A stretch of DNA of 64,000 bases from Solibacillus silvestris (lineage in GTDB: Bacteria > Bacillota > Bacilli > Bacillales_A > Planococcaceae), in NCBI GenBank assembly GCA_001586195.1, contig CP014609.1, forward strand, positions 1,958,001 through 2,022,000. The letters are read 5' to 3'. Position numbers and translations under genes: made by a program. The notes under the pieces are model-generated. The model made no database searches. It saw only the letters and a program-made list of their open reading frames with translations, and was not told where the DNA came from. The stretch's first letter is position 1; each line of letters opens with the position of its first letter. Shown here in pieces: positions 8,460-16,715 of the stretch.

Positions 8460-9077
8460 TTAGCCTGTAAAATGATTTTCTATAATTTTTTCATTGATGT
8501 GTGCAGTTTTTTCCTCTTTTTTTATTCCATTTAATATTATATCCATATAGGTATTCACTAACTCTTCTTCTGACACTTCCCCATCCGGATCATACCAATT
8601 ATACGAACGGTTAACCATGCCTAGAATTCCAAAAATGACAATATCACATCGAAGGTCATCCCTGAATTCCCCTTTTTCTATTCCTTCACCTAAGAGTTTT
8701 TGGAGTTTAATTCGAAACTCTTTACGATAATCATTGATTAACTTTAATTGATTATCATCGAGATGCCGAAACTCACGATTAAATACTCTTGCACTCTTCC
8801 CATGTATTTTAATATTTTTTATAATTAAAGAGATTAAATTATTCATTTTTTCTTTATTACTAAGATATTCATCATTAAATATTACTTCTTGTTCGGCTAA
8901 TAACTCTTTAATATAATTTAAGTGAATATCCATTAATAATTCTTGTTTACTTTTAAAGTAATAATAAAAGGTACCCTTCGTCACACCGATTGTATCAATA
9001 ATATCTTGAATGGAAGTTTTGCTGAATCCCTTTTTATCAAAGAGGTCTATACTTTCTTTTAGAATTCTTCCGCGCAT
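8460..9077 (-). CDS. TetR/AcrR family transcriptional regulator
   Basis: A 205-residue TetR protein with the helix-turn-helix at about residues 21-45 (TSIQDIIDTIGVTKGTFYYYF) and a ligand-binding C-terminal domain. It is the last gene of the acyl-CoA catabolic locus, 41 bases after the thiolase, so it most likely represses that locus and is relieved by an acyl-CoA, as for Bacillus FadR (known of the family; inferred here). Two palindromes at 21873-21917 are the best candidates for its operators. ATG with GAGGAG upstream. Confidence 0.9.
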   Translation of the reverse strand: MRGRILKESIDLFDKKGFSKTSIQDIIDTIGVTKGTFYYYFKSKQELLMDIHLNYIKELLAEQEVIFNDEYLSNKEKMNNLISLIIKNIKIHGKSARVFNREFRHLDDNQLKLINDYRKEFRIKLQKLLGEGIEKGEFRDDLRCDIVIFGILGMVNRSYNWYDPDGEVSEEELVNTYMDIILNGIKKEEKTAHINEKIIENHFTG

Positions 9078-9118
9078 TTAATTTACTCCTCAAGTCATTA
9101 TTTTTTTACAATTTTAGT

Positions 9119-10288
9119 TCACTCCCTTTCAATTACTAAAGAGATTCCTTGGCCTCCACCGATACAAGCTGTAATAAGGGCGAATTTCCCAGCCGATCGT
9201 TTCAATTCATATACAGCTTTTGTTATTAAAATTGTGCCTGTTGCACCTAATGGATGCCCATGTGCAATTGCTCCGCCATTAACATTTAGTTTTTCCGGAT
9301 CGATTCCCAATTCCCGGTCACAGGCGATAACCTGTGCAGCAAACGCCTCGTTCAATTCGATAATGTCCATATCGGATAAAGAAAGATTCAACTTCTCTAA
9401 TAATTTTTTCGTTGCCGGTACGGGACCAATTCCCATGATATTAGGGTCTACTCCTGCAACGGTTGATCCTTTAATCGTGGCTAATGGTTGAATTCCTAAT
9501 TCTTCAGCCTTCTCTCGAGACATAATGACCATTGCTGATGCCGCATCATTCAGTCCGGAACTACTGCCTGCTGTGACTGTTCCATCTCTTTGGAAAGCTG
9601 GAGATAGCTTTGCTAATGCAGCTAACGTTGTATTCGGACGCGGATGTTCATCTTTGTTAAAAAGAATCGGCTCACCTTTACGAACAGGAATACTAATTGG
9701 AACAATTTGTTCATCAAAACGCCCTTCATGAATTGCAGTTGCCATTCTTAGTTGACTTCTTAAGGAATACTCATCTTGTTCCTTTCTTGTAATATCGTAT
9801 TTTTTTGCAAGGTTTTCTGCAGTAGTTCCCATGCCCGGGTTTCCGATTTCTTCAGGAGCAAGTAACGTTTTACGAGACCTTGGCGGGATTGAACTGTATG
9901 CTTGTTCTGGACGCTCATATTGATATGGTGCACGGCTCATGCTTTCAATCCCCCCGGCAACATATATATCACCTGCACCAGATTGTATTGCTTGGGCAGC
10001 TAATGCAGCTGCATTAATACCTGAACCACATTGCCTGTCTATTGTTAACCCCGGTATGTTGACAGATAAACCGCCCTGTAAAGCTGTCAATCTAGCAATA
10101 TTGCCGCCACCACTTAAAACATTTCCTAAAATCACATCATCGATCATTTCAGGATTAAGATTCACTCTCTTGATTGCTTCTTTAATAACTTCTCCTCCAT
10201 ACAGATGAGCAGGAAGACTTGCTAATGCCCCACCTTGTTTTCCAATCGCCGTACGAACAGCTGATACAATGACAGCATCTCTTTTCAT
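9119..10288 (-). CDS. Acetyl-CoA acyltransferase (thiolase)
   Basis: A 389-residue thiolase. The acyl-accepting cysteine is in DRQCGSG (about residue 87); the histidine in GGAIAHGHPLGATG and the second cysteine in TACIGGGQG complete the active site. It cleaves 3-ketoacyl-CoA with CoA, or condenses acetyl-CoA. The start is the ATG at 10288, preceded by GAGGAGA; the frame is open five codons further but has no site there. As the last enzyme gene before tetR it supplies the final step of the beta-oxidation-like route in this locus. Confidence 0.93.
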   Translation of the reverse strand: MKRDAVIVSAVRTAIGKQGGALASLPAHLYGGEVIKEAIKRVNLNPEMIDDVILGNVLSGGGNIARLTALQGGLSVNIPGLTIDRQCGSGINAAALAAQAIQSGAGDIYVAGGIESMSRAPYQYERPEQAYSSIPPRSRKTLLAPEEIGNPGMGTTAENLAKKYDITRKEQDEYSLRSQLRMATAIHEGRFDEQIVPISIPVRKGEPILFNKDEHPRPNTTLAALAKLSPAFQRDGTVTAGSSSGLNDAASAMVIMSREKAEELGIQPLATIKGSTVAGVDPNIMGIGPVPATKKLLEKLNLSLSDMDIIELNEAFAAQVIACDRELGIDPEKLNVNGGAIAHGHPLGATGTILITKAVYELKRSAGKFALITACIGGGQGISLVIERE

Positions 10289-10366
10289 ATATGGTCTCCT
10301 CATTATCAGTTTATATTTAAAGGATTTGCCCCTATCCTATTTGAAATCGAGACAAACCCTTTTTAA

Positions 10367-10765
10367 TTAATAACGTTCAAATATTAATTTTCCCTTAACC
10401 ACAGCTTTTTGATGCTGGTTTATAGCTTTCACATCAAAGATTAGTGATTGATCCACTATGTCAACTAAGTCAGCCTTTAAAGTAAGAACATCATTTAAAA
10501 ACACCATTCCTGTAAATCGAATATTATAATCTTTTATATAGCCCTCATCATAATAAGCCGTAAACAGCTTGGAAAGGTTGCCCATCGTCCACATACCATG
10601 AGCAATAATTCCTGGTAGACCAGCTTTTTTAGCTTCTTCATCAATTGTATGAATCGGATTAAAATCACCGGAAGAACCTGAATACTTGATTAAATCCATT
10701 CTCGATACTGGTTCTAGTGTCGTTTCAAGAGATTCACCTTTTCTTATATCTGCTAAAACTGTCAT
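10367..10765 (-). CDS. MaoC-like hydratase, C-terminal-type subunit
   Basis: A 132-residue hot-dog-fold protein. The hydratase-2 motif is intact: SGDFNPIHTIDEEAKKAG with the Asp/His pair, then GIIAHGMWTMG. It should hydrate 2-enoyl-CoA to a 3-hydroxyacyl-CoA, normally the R isomer. Its start overlaps the stop of the next-upstream short MaoC gene by ATGA, and AAGGAGG precedes it. The two short proteins probably form one heterodimer, as HadA/HadB do in mycobacteria (family knowledge). Confidence 0.88.
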   Translation of the reverse strand: MTVLADIRKGESLETTLEPVSRMDLIKYSGSSGDFNPIHTIDEEAKKAGLPGIIAHGMWTMGNLSKLFTAYYDEGYIKDYNIRFTGMVFLNDVLTLKADLVDIVDQSLIFDVKAINQHQKAVVKGKLIFERY

Positions 10766-11211
10766 ACGTTTAAGGACCTCCTTACCGTTTCCGTGATGAT
10801 TGTGATCGACTCTTCAGTGAAAATTAATCTCCCATCTCTGTCTTCACCATACCGTGTCATCTTCAGGAAGCCCATTTTTCCGGTGCTGCCTTCTTTTTCA
10901 TAGTAATCTTCTATTTTCGAGTAGCAATAGACTTCCTCTCCAACCAAAAGGGGGCGTTCATAATGATAAATCTGTTCACCATGTATTAATCCTTTTAACG
11001 GTAATTTGAGTCCATCGATATAACCAGATCTAAGCACCCTTGGAAATGTAGGGGGAGCAATATTTGTGCCATATCGTGATTGTTTACCAATCTCTTCATC
11101 AGTATAGATTGGATGATTATCTCCAATGGATTCAGCAAATCTTCTTACAAGCTCTCTTTCAATTACATTTCTTACTTTGTTAGAAGTTAGTCCAATATAC
11201 TCTGTATACAA
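10762..11211 (-). CDS. MaoC N-terminal-type (FAS1-DH-like) subunit
   Basis: A 149-residue protein matching the N-terminal, non-catalytic half of double hot-dog hydratases: VRRFAESIGDNHPIYTD near the N-terminus and later LIHGEQIYHYERPLLVGEEV. It lacks the clear HGMW-type catalytic block of its partner, so it likely completes the substrate tunnel. It starts at TTG with AAGGGA seven bases upstream. It lies 17 bases after the SDR gene and overlaps its partner by four bases. Confidence 0.82.
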   Translation of the reverse strand: MYTEYIGLTSNKVRNVIERELVRRFAESIGDNHPIYTDEEIGKQSRYGTNIAPPTFPRVLRSGYIDGLKLPLKGLIHGEQIYHYERPLLVGEEVYCYSKIEDYYEKEGSTGKMGFLKMTRYGEDRDGRLIFTEESITIITETVRRSLNV

Positions 11212-11228
11212 AACTTCATCCCTTCTCT

Positions 11229-11993
11229 TTAATTTGTCGGTCCGCCAGCTACATAGAGTACTTGCCCGTTTACAAATGAGGAATTTTCATCGGCAAAGAA
11301 AGCAACTGCATTTGCGATATCTCTAGGCTTTCCAACTCTGCCAACAGGTATTTTACTGGCACCTGCCTTCAGGAAATCTTCAAAAGGTACACCGATTCGC
11401 TCTGCAGTAGCTTTCGTCATATCTGTCTCGATAAAACCAGGTGCAACTGCATTTGTCGTAATGCCAAATTTCCCGAATTCTCTCGCCAGTGTTTTTGTCA
11501 GACCTTGTAAGCCAGCTTTAACCGTTGAATAGTTTGCTTGCCCGGGGTTCCCTAATGCTGAAGTTGAAGAAATATTAATAATTCTTCCATACTTCTGCTG
11601 AACCATGTATTTTTGTGCTGCACGCGTTGTATTAAAGGCACCTTTCAAGTGAACATCGATTACCTGATCCCAGTCATTATCTGTCATTTTAAATAGTAAG
11701 TTATCGCGGATAATGCCTGCATTGTTAACTAAAATATCAATTGATCCATATTCCTTCATAACCTGTTCCATCGCGGCCTCAACTTCATGTGAATTCACAA
11801 CATTTGCCTGTAGGGCTAAAATGTCGAATCCTATTTCTTTAAATTCAGACTGTACATTTTGTAATGCTTCCGTATCAATATCAATTATGGCTATTTTTGC
11901 TCCTTCTTCAGTAAAAGTTTCTGCAATGCTTTTCCCTATACCGCGACTACCGCCAGTTATAAATGCAACTCTATTTTCAAATCTTCCAGTCAA
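11229..11993 (-). CDS. SDR family oxidoreductase, FabG-like 3-hydroxyacyl dehydrogenase
   Basis: A 254-residue classical short-chain dehydrogenase. The nucleotide site GGSRGIG, the NNAG motif, the catalytic Ser in ISSTSA and YSTVK are all present. It should interconvert 3-hydroxyacyl and 3-ketoacyl thioesters with NAD(P). Beside MaoC proteins and thiolase it most likely oxidises R-3-hydroxyacyl-CoA. The TTG at 11993 is chosen because AGGAGG lies seven bases upstream; the open frame extends 15 codons further without a site. Confidence 0.92.
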   Translation of the reverse strand: MTGRFENRVAFITGGSRGIGKSIAETFTEEGAKIAIIDIDTEALQNVQSEFKEIGFDILALQANVVNSHEVEAAMEQVMKEYGSIDILVNNAGIIRDNLLFKMTDNDWDQVIDVHLKGAFNTTRAAQKYMVQQKYGRIINISSTSALGNPGQANYSTVKAGLQGLTKTLAREFGKFGITTNAVAPGFIETDMTKATAERIGVPFEDFLKAGASKIPVGRVGKPRDIANAVAFFADENSSFVNGQVLYVAGGPTN

Positions 11994-12093
11994 ATAAATT
12001 CCTCCTGCCTTATCTACTAAAATTTTGTGTCTTAACATTTTATTAGTAGTTTTAAAGAATTATTCAGTCAAACGAAACATTATGCTTTTTTCA

Positions 12094-13059
12094 CTAATTA
12101 TTTACTAATCGGTACTTAAATACTCCATTTTGTTTTTCTGAAATGACAAGATTCCGTTCTTCTAATAAATCCAGTACACTTATAATTTCAAACAAAAATG
12201 TAATTACAGCTTTCTCATACCTTCCCCGGTACATGTCTTGTATAATTTCAAATCCGGTTGCAGCACCATTTGCTTTTTTTAGTGTATTGATCACACGACT
12301 TACACGATGTTCTATATTGCTTATATGTCCGTCAATTGCTCCATTTAAATCGGATATAATGGAGCCATGTCCTGAAAAAGTAAAGTTAGCAGAAAGTTTT
12401 CTGCACTTTTCTAAATTCTTTAGATATTGGATTAAGGGTTTTGCACGCGTATTTCCGGGTTTAGGTGCATCCATCCACATCCCTCCATGGACCCCTTTGA
12501 TAATGTGATCTCCACAAATGAACAGCTGCTCATCCGCGCTATAAAAAGAAATATGATCCTGTGAATGACCTAACGTTTCTATTACTTGAAATGAAGGTAA
12601 ACCCGGTACCATATCTCCCTCCTCTAGTACCTCATCAACAGATGCAGTTTGGAAATAATCCCGGTGTCCCTTTCGAAACGCTGACTTGATAGCGATATCT
12701 TCTGTTAAACCGAATTCAATGAATAAGTTGTGAAAAAATTCAGCGCTCCATTCTATATAGCTTTCATCCTTTAAAATCATTTCAGTATCTTTATGAGCAA
12801 AAATCTTAATAGTAGGATTCTTCTCTAAAATCCAGTCCACAAGACCTGTATGATCATTATGGTGATGTGTTAATACAATTTGTTCGAGATCGGTTATTTC
12901 AACGCCTAGACGATGCAGGCCATTATTGAGATCATCCCAACCCTGTTTATTTTTTAGACCGGCATCAATAAGGGTTAACTTCTCTCCAAACACAACATAT
13001 GAATTTACCGGACCAATTGGGAAGTTGGTTGTTAACTCTATTTTTTCTATCCTTTGCAA
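12094..13059 (-). CDS. MBL-fold metallo-hydrolase
   Basis: About 321 residues with the metallo-beta-lactamase motif LTHHHNDHTG, later ETLGHSQDHISFY and FICGDHII, all zinc ligands, and a C-terminal winged-helix-like region (YEKAVITFLFEIISVLDLL). Many relatives are thioesterases or lactonases, so a role in releasing or opening the acyl substrate is plausible. TTG at 13059 is preferred by the usual family start and a nearby AAAGGA; the frame is open to a TTG at 13128. Confidence 0.82.
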   Translation of the reverse strand: MQRIEKIELTTNFPIGPVNSYVVFGEKLTLIDAGLKNKQGWDDLNNGLHRLGVEITDLEQIVLTHHHNDHTGLVDWILEKNPTIKIFAHKDTEMILKDESYIEWSAEFFHNLFIEFGLTEDIAIKSAFRKGHRDYFQTASVDEVLEEGDMVPGLPSFQVIETLGHSQDHISFYSADEQLFICGDHIIKGVHGGMWMDAPKPGNTRAKPLIQYLKNLEKCRKLSANFTFSGHGSIISDLNGAIDGHISNIEHRVSRVINTLKKANGAATGFEIIQDMYRGRYEKAVITFLFEIISVLDLLEERNLVISEKQNGVFKYRLVNN

Positions 13060-13160
13060 AGTACTCAATCCTTTTTTTGTCGGAATTTTTCTCACATACC
13101 TTCCATGTGACGATATTTTTTTACACAAATAGTATCCAACACTCTATAATGTTGAGTATT

Positions 13161-14780
13161 TTATTTATCGTACCAAACATCTTTTAAATATCCGTATCCG
13201 TATGAAGCATGTGGATATGAATCTCTTACATAAGGCTGTATCGGAGTCTTCGTATAATAAGTTGTGATTGGAATCGGATTAACTACATTTTCTAAAACAT
13301 AACGTTGAATTTCATAGATATATTGTTTTCTTTTTTCAACATCCAGTATTGTTCTCTGTTCATCAAGCAATTTGTCTAATTCCGGGTCACTGATGTTATA
13401 CCAGTTTCTGGAGCCATCCGTGTGTAATTGCGTACGAAGCCATTCATCAGGCTCCTGGAAATATGTTTGATAGCCTACACCCATGTCATAATCGACATTC
13501 GGCCATTTTTCCGAGAAGTAAGCAGCATATTCAACCACCTCTATTTCGACATTAATTCCCACGTTTCTTAAATCTTCCGCAACCCATTGTGCGACACGCA
13601 CAAGTTGTTCTCCGTAGCCATTCGTTACCATCATGGTCGTATCAAAACCATTTGGATACCCAGCCTCTGCCAGTAACTTTTTTGCCTCTTCTGGATTATA
13701 TGATAATAATTTTTCTCTCTCTTCTAAAGGTAAGGCCCAATCACCTAATGAAGGATTGACTGGTCCACTCGTTTCACCGCCGCCGTAGATAGCCTTTACC
13801 ATTGATTTTCGGTCAACAGCCATACTAATGGCTTTCCGTACCCGTAAATCCGTAAAAGGTTCTCTTTCCATATTCATATACAATTGTTCCTGCGTAGCAA
13901 ACAGGGCTTCAAAAATTTTGATATTTGGATTTGTTTTTTGTAATTGTGTAATTTCTTCAGGAGATAGTCCACCTATAGAATCTGCCTGACCTGTACGAAA
14001 TGCTGCTATACGAGATCCCTGTTCCGGTACGACTTTATAAATAATTTCATCTAAATATGGTTTGCCTTCTTCATAATAATTCGGATTTTTTTTGTAAGTA
14101 GCCTGCACATTATCTTCCCATTTTTCTAACACAAATGGACCTGTTCCAATTGCGTCAGTTGCTAAATCAACTTTCCCATCAATCGCTTCCTTAGGTAAAA
14201 TCCACATGAAATGGTTTGCCATGAAATTTAAAAACGGAGCAAATGGCTGTTTTAATGTAAAGACTACCGTTTGATCATCTTGCGCTACGATACTTTCTAC
14301 TACAGATAATAATGCTGCTTGATGACCAGGCAAATTGATGATTCTTTCCATTGTCGATACAACGTCCTGTGCCGTTAACTGTCTGCCATTTACCGGCTCT
14401 ACATCATGCCAATATGCCTCTCGAAGATGGAATGTATAGGTCTTTCCATCATCAGATACTTCCCAACGCTCTGCAAGATCCGGCACAACATTATAATCTG
14501 TATAAGCAGCATCCGGTCCTGTTTCATAAGTAACTAGCTTGTTATAAACTAATCCTGCAAGCATATGTGTATAAATTGATGACTGACGATGAGGATCGAG
14601 CATATCAGGATCTGCAGGAGTAAGGATGGTATAGGTTCCACCACTTTTCGGTGCAGTAGTTCCTCCATCCTTATCGTCTGGCCCTTCATCTGATGATTCG
14701 TCAGCGGAGCAAGCACTAATTACTAGTACTAATAATCCTAAAACGAACACATAGATTATGGATTTCAGTTTTTTATCCAT
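13161..14780 (-). CDS. ABC importer substrate-binding lipoprotein (family 5)
   Basis: A 539-residue extracellular binding protein with a signal peptide ending in the lipobox VISAC, followed by an acidic linker and an SBP family 5 body (TYTFHLREAYWHDVEPVNG, FRTGQADSIGGL). Such proteins bind peptides, nickel complexes or glycosides. Here it feeds the two permeases and the fused ATPase encoded next to it. Its place among beta-oxidation genes suggests an amphipathic, peptide-like or conjugated ligand, which is inference. ATG with AGGAGG upstream. Confidence 0.92.
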   Translation of the reverse strand: MDKKLKSIIYVFVLGLLVLVISACSADESSDEGPDDKDGGTTAPKSGGTYTILTPADPDMLDPHRQSSIYTHMLAGLVYNKLVTYETGPDAAYTDYNVVPDLAERWEVSDDGKTYTFHLREAYWHDVEPVNGRQLTAQDVVSTMERIINLPGHQAALLSVVESIVAQDDQTVVFTLKQPFAPFLNFMANHFMWILPKEAIDGKVDLATDAIGTGPFVLEKWEDNVQATYKKNPNYYEEGKPYLDEIIYKVVPEQGSRIAAFRTGQADSIGGLSPEEITQLQKTNPNIKIFEALFATQEQLYMNMEREPFTDLRVRKAISMAVDRKSMVKAIYGGGETSGPVNPSLGDWALPLEEREKLLSYNPEEAKKLLAEAGYPNGFDTTMMVTNGYGEQLVRVAQWVAEDLRNVGINVEIEVVEYAAYFSEKWPNVDYDMGVGYQTYFQEPDEWLRTQLHTDGSRNWYNISDPELDKLLDEQRTILDVEKRKQYIYEIQRYVLENVVNPIPITTYYTKTPIQPYVRDSYPHASYGYGYLKDVWYDK

Positions 14781-14817
14781 AAGTATTTCCTCCTAAGGGA
14801 AAATTGTTATTAACTGC

Positions 14818-15723
14818 CTAAGACATTTTGGGATCAAGGAAATCCCGAAGTGCATCCCCAAATAAGTTAAATGCCAAAACTAGTATACATAAGGCTAAAC
14901 CAGGGAAAAGCACAATCCATGGTGCACTTTCCATGTATCTACTCGCATCACTCAACATTAACCCCCAGGATGGATTCGGTGGTGGAGTTCCTATTCCAAG
15001 AAAACTAAGTGATGCTTCAGCAATAATTGTTTGACCAAAAGCAAGACTTGCCATGACAATGATTGGTGCCATCATATTTGGCAATCCATGTCTCATAATG
15101 ATTCGAAATGAACCTGCACCGACCGAGCGAGATGCTTCAACATAATTAGATTCTCGGATTCTCATCATTTCCCCTCGAACAATCCTAGCAAAACGAGGTA
15201 TCTCGATAATCACCAATGCTATAATTACATTTTGGATGGCAGGTCCCAACAAAGCTGCAATAAATAAAGCAAGAATTAAAGCTGGAATTGACATAATTGC
15301 ATCCATTATTCTTTGAATTACTAAATCGATTACCCCACCAAAATATCCAGAAATCATTCCAATTAATGTTCCTAATACAATTGAAATAACGACTGTTACA
15401 ATTCCAACAAGTAACGATATTTGTGAACCAAAAATTAGACGACTAAACACATCACGTCCTAAATCATCAGTGCCCATCACATGTTGTGAGTTTGGTGCTG
15501 CCAAAAATGCTGTACGATCTTGACTAATTGGGTCAAACGGTGCAATGAAAGGTGCAAATACAGCGACGGTGAAAACTAAAAGAATAATTAAAAGAGATAT
15601 AAAGCCAATTTTTTGCGTTTGAATAAAGCGTTTACAATCCTCTTTAAATTTTTTTAAGTGTATGTTCCTGCTCGCCTTTATACTCTCTTTTGGCAACTCA
15701 GAGTCTAGTTGTATTTGAGACAA
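14818..15723 (-). CDS. ABC importer permease, DppC/OppC type
   Basis: A 301-residue permease with about six membrane helices and the DppC-type pattern: NAAxxxMGTDDLGRDVFSRL-like block after the first helix, and the EAA loop EASRSVGAGSFRIIMRHGLPN that contacts the ATPase. The TTG at 15723 is chosen because AAGGAAG lies eight bases upstream. It forms the inner membrane channel with the DppB-type protein encoded 44 bases upstream. Confidence 0.92.
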   Translation of the reverse strand: MSQIQLDSELPKESIKASRNIHLKKFKEDCKRFIQTQKIGFISLLIILLVFTVAVFAPFIAPFDPISQDRTAFLAAPNSQHVMGTDDLGRDVFSRLIFGSQISLLVGIVTVVISIVLGTLIGMISGYFGGVIDLVIQRIMDAIMSIPALILALFIAALLGPAIQNVIIALVIIEIPRFARIVRGEMMRIRESNYVEASRSVGAGSFRIIMRHGLPNMMAPIIVMASLAFGQTIIAEASLSFLGIGTPPPNPSWGLMLSDASRYMESAPWIVLFPGLALCILVLAFNLFGDALRDFLDPKMS

Positions 15724-15767
15724 ATGAATCACTTCCTTTTCTTGAAACAAGAATATTGAGGCATTTT

Positions 15768-16715
15768 TTATTTAGTTCTAATTCGTGGATCTACCCAACC
15801 GTACATCACATCCACCATCAAATTTACTAATAAAAACATCGCTCCAAAGACCAGTACGGTTGACTGAACAACTGGATAATCTCTCACTAATACAGTTTCA
15901 AAAATCAGACTTCCTAATCCTGGGAGTGCAAAAATGGATTCAAGTACTACAGTTCCTCCAAGCAGATATCCAATTTGTAAACCAATTAATGTAATAACTG
16001 AAATCAACGAGTTTCTAAGGGCATGTTTGAATATTACAACCGCTTCTTTCGCACCTTTTGCCCGTACCGTTCTGATAAACTCCGAATGCAGTACTTCAAG
16101 AACAGCCGATCTTGTCATACGAACTATACTGGCACTTAGTGTAATAGCTAGACAAATTGCGGGTAAGAACATTTGCTGTAGATTAACAATAGGATTTTCT
16201 GCGAATGATTGATAACCAAGTGGTGGAATCCAATTGAAAGACAGTGATAATACAGTTAATAAGATTAGTCCCAACCAAAAGCTTGGAATAGATAATCCTC
16301 CAATTGAAATTACTTTTAAAAAATGATCTATAAATGTATTTTGTTTAACAGCGGAAATAACTCCAATCGGAATACCGATAATGATGGCTAAAACAATTGC
16401 CATTAGTGCTAATTGTATCGTTACGGGAAGTCTGTCTAATATAATCTGGGATACTTCCTTACCTGACCAAAGAGAACTACCCAAATCTCCTTGAAGCGCA
16501 TTTTTACCCCAATCTATTAGTTGACCAAAAACACTTTTATCTAGGCCCATTTCAGCTTTCAATGCAGCCATTTGTTCAGGTGTTGCACCAGAATTGGCCA
16601 ACTGAAGGGTCACAACGTCACCAGGTACCGCTCTCATAATGATAAAAATGAAGGTTGTCATAATTAATAGTACGAATATCCCAAAAATTAAGCGCCTAAC
16701 AATATAGTCAATCAT
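15768..16715 (-). CDS. ABC importer permease, DppB/OppB type
   Basis: A 315-residue permease with six membrane helices. It shows the family N-terminus (IVRRLIFGIFVLLIMTTFIF), MRAVPGD, and the EAA-type loop RTVRAKGAKEAVVIFKHALRN. It pairs with the DppC-type permease. Its start overlaps the ATPase stop by ATGA, with GGAGGTGT upstream inside the ATPase gene, so translation is coupled. Confidence 0.93.
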   Translation of the reverse strand: MIDYIVRRLIFGIFVLLIMTTFIFIIMRAVPGDVVTLQLANSGATPEQMAALKAEMGLDKSVFGQLIDWGKNALQGDLGSSLWSGKEVSQIILDRLPVTIQLALMAIVLAIIIGIPIGVISAVKQNTFIDHFLKVISIGGLSIPSFWLGLILLTVLSLSFNWIPPLGYQSFAENPIVNLQQMFLPAICLAITLSASIVRMTRSAVLEVLHSEFIRTVRAKGAKEAVVIFKHALRNSLISVITLIGLQIGYLLGGTVVLESIFALPGLGSLIFETVLVRDYPVVQSTVLVFGAMFLLVNLMVDVMYGWVDPRIRTK

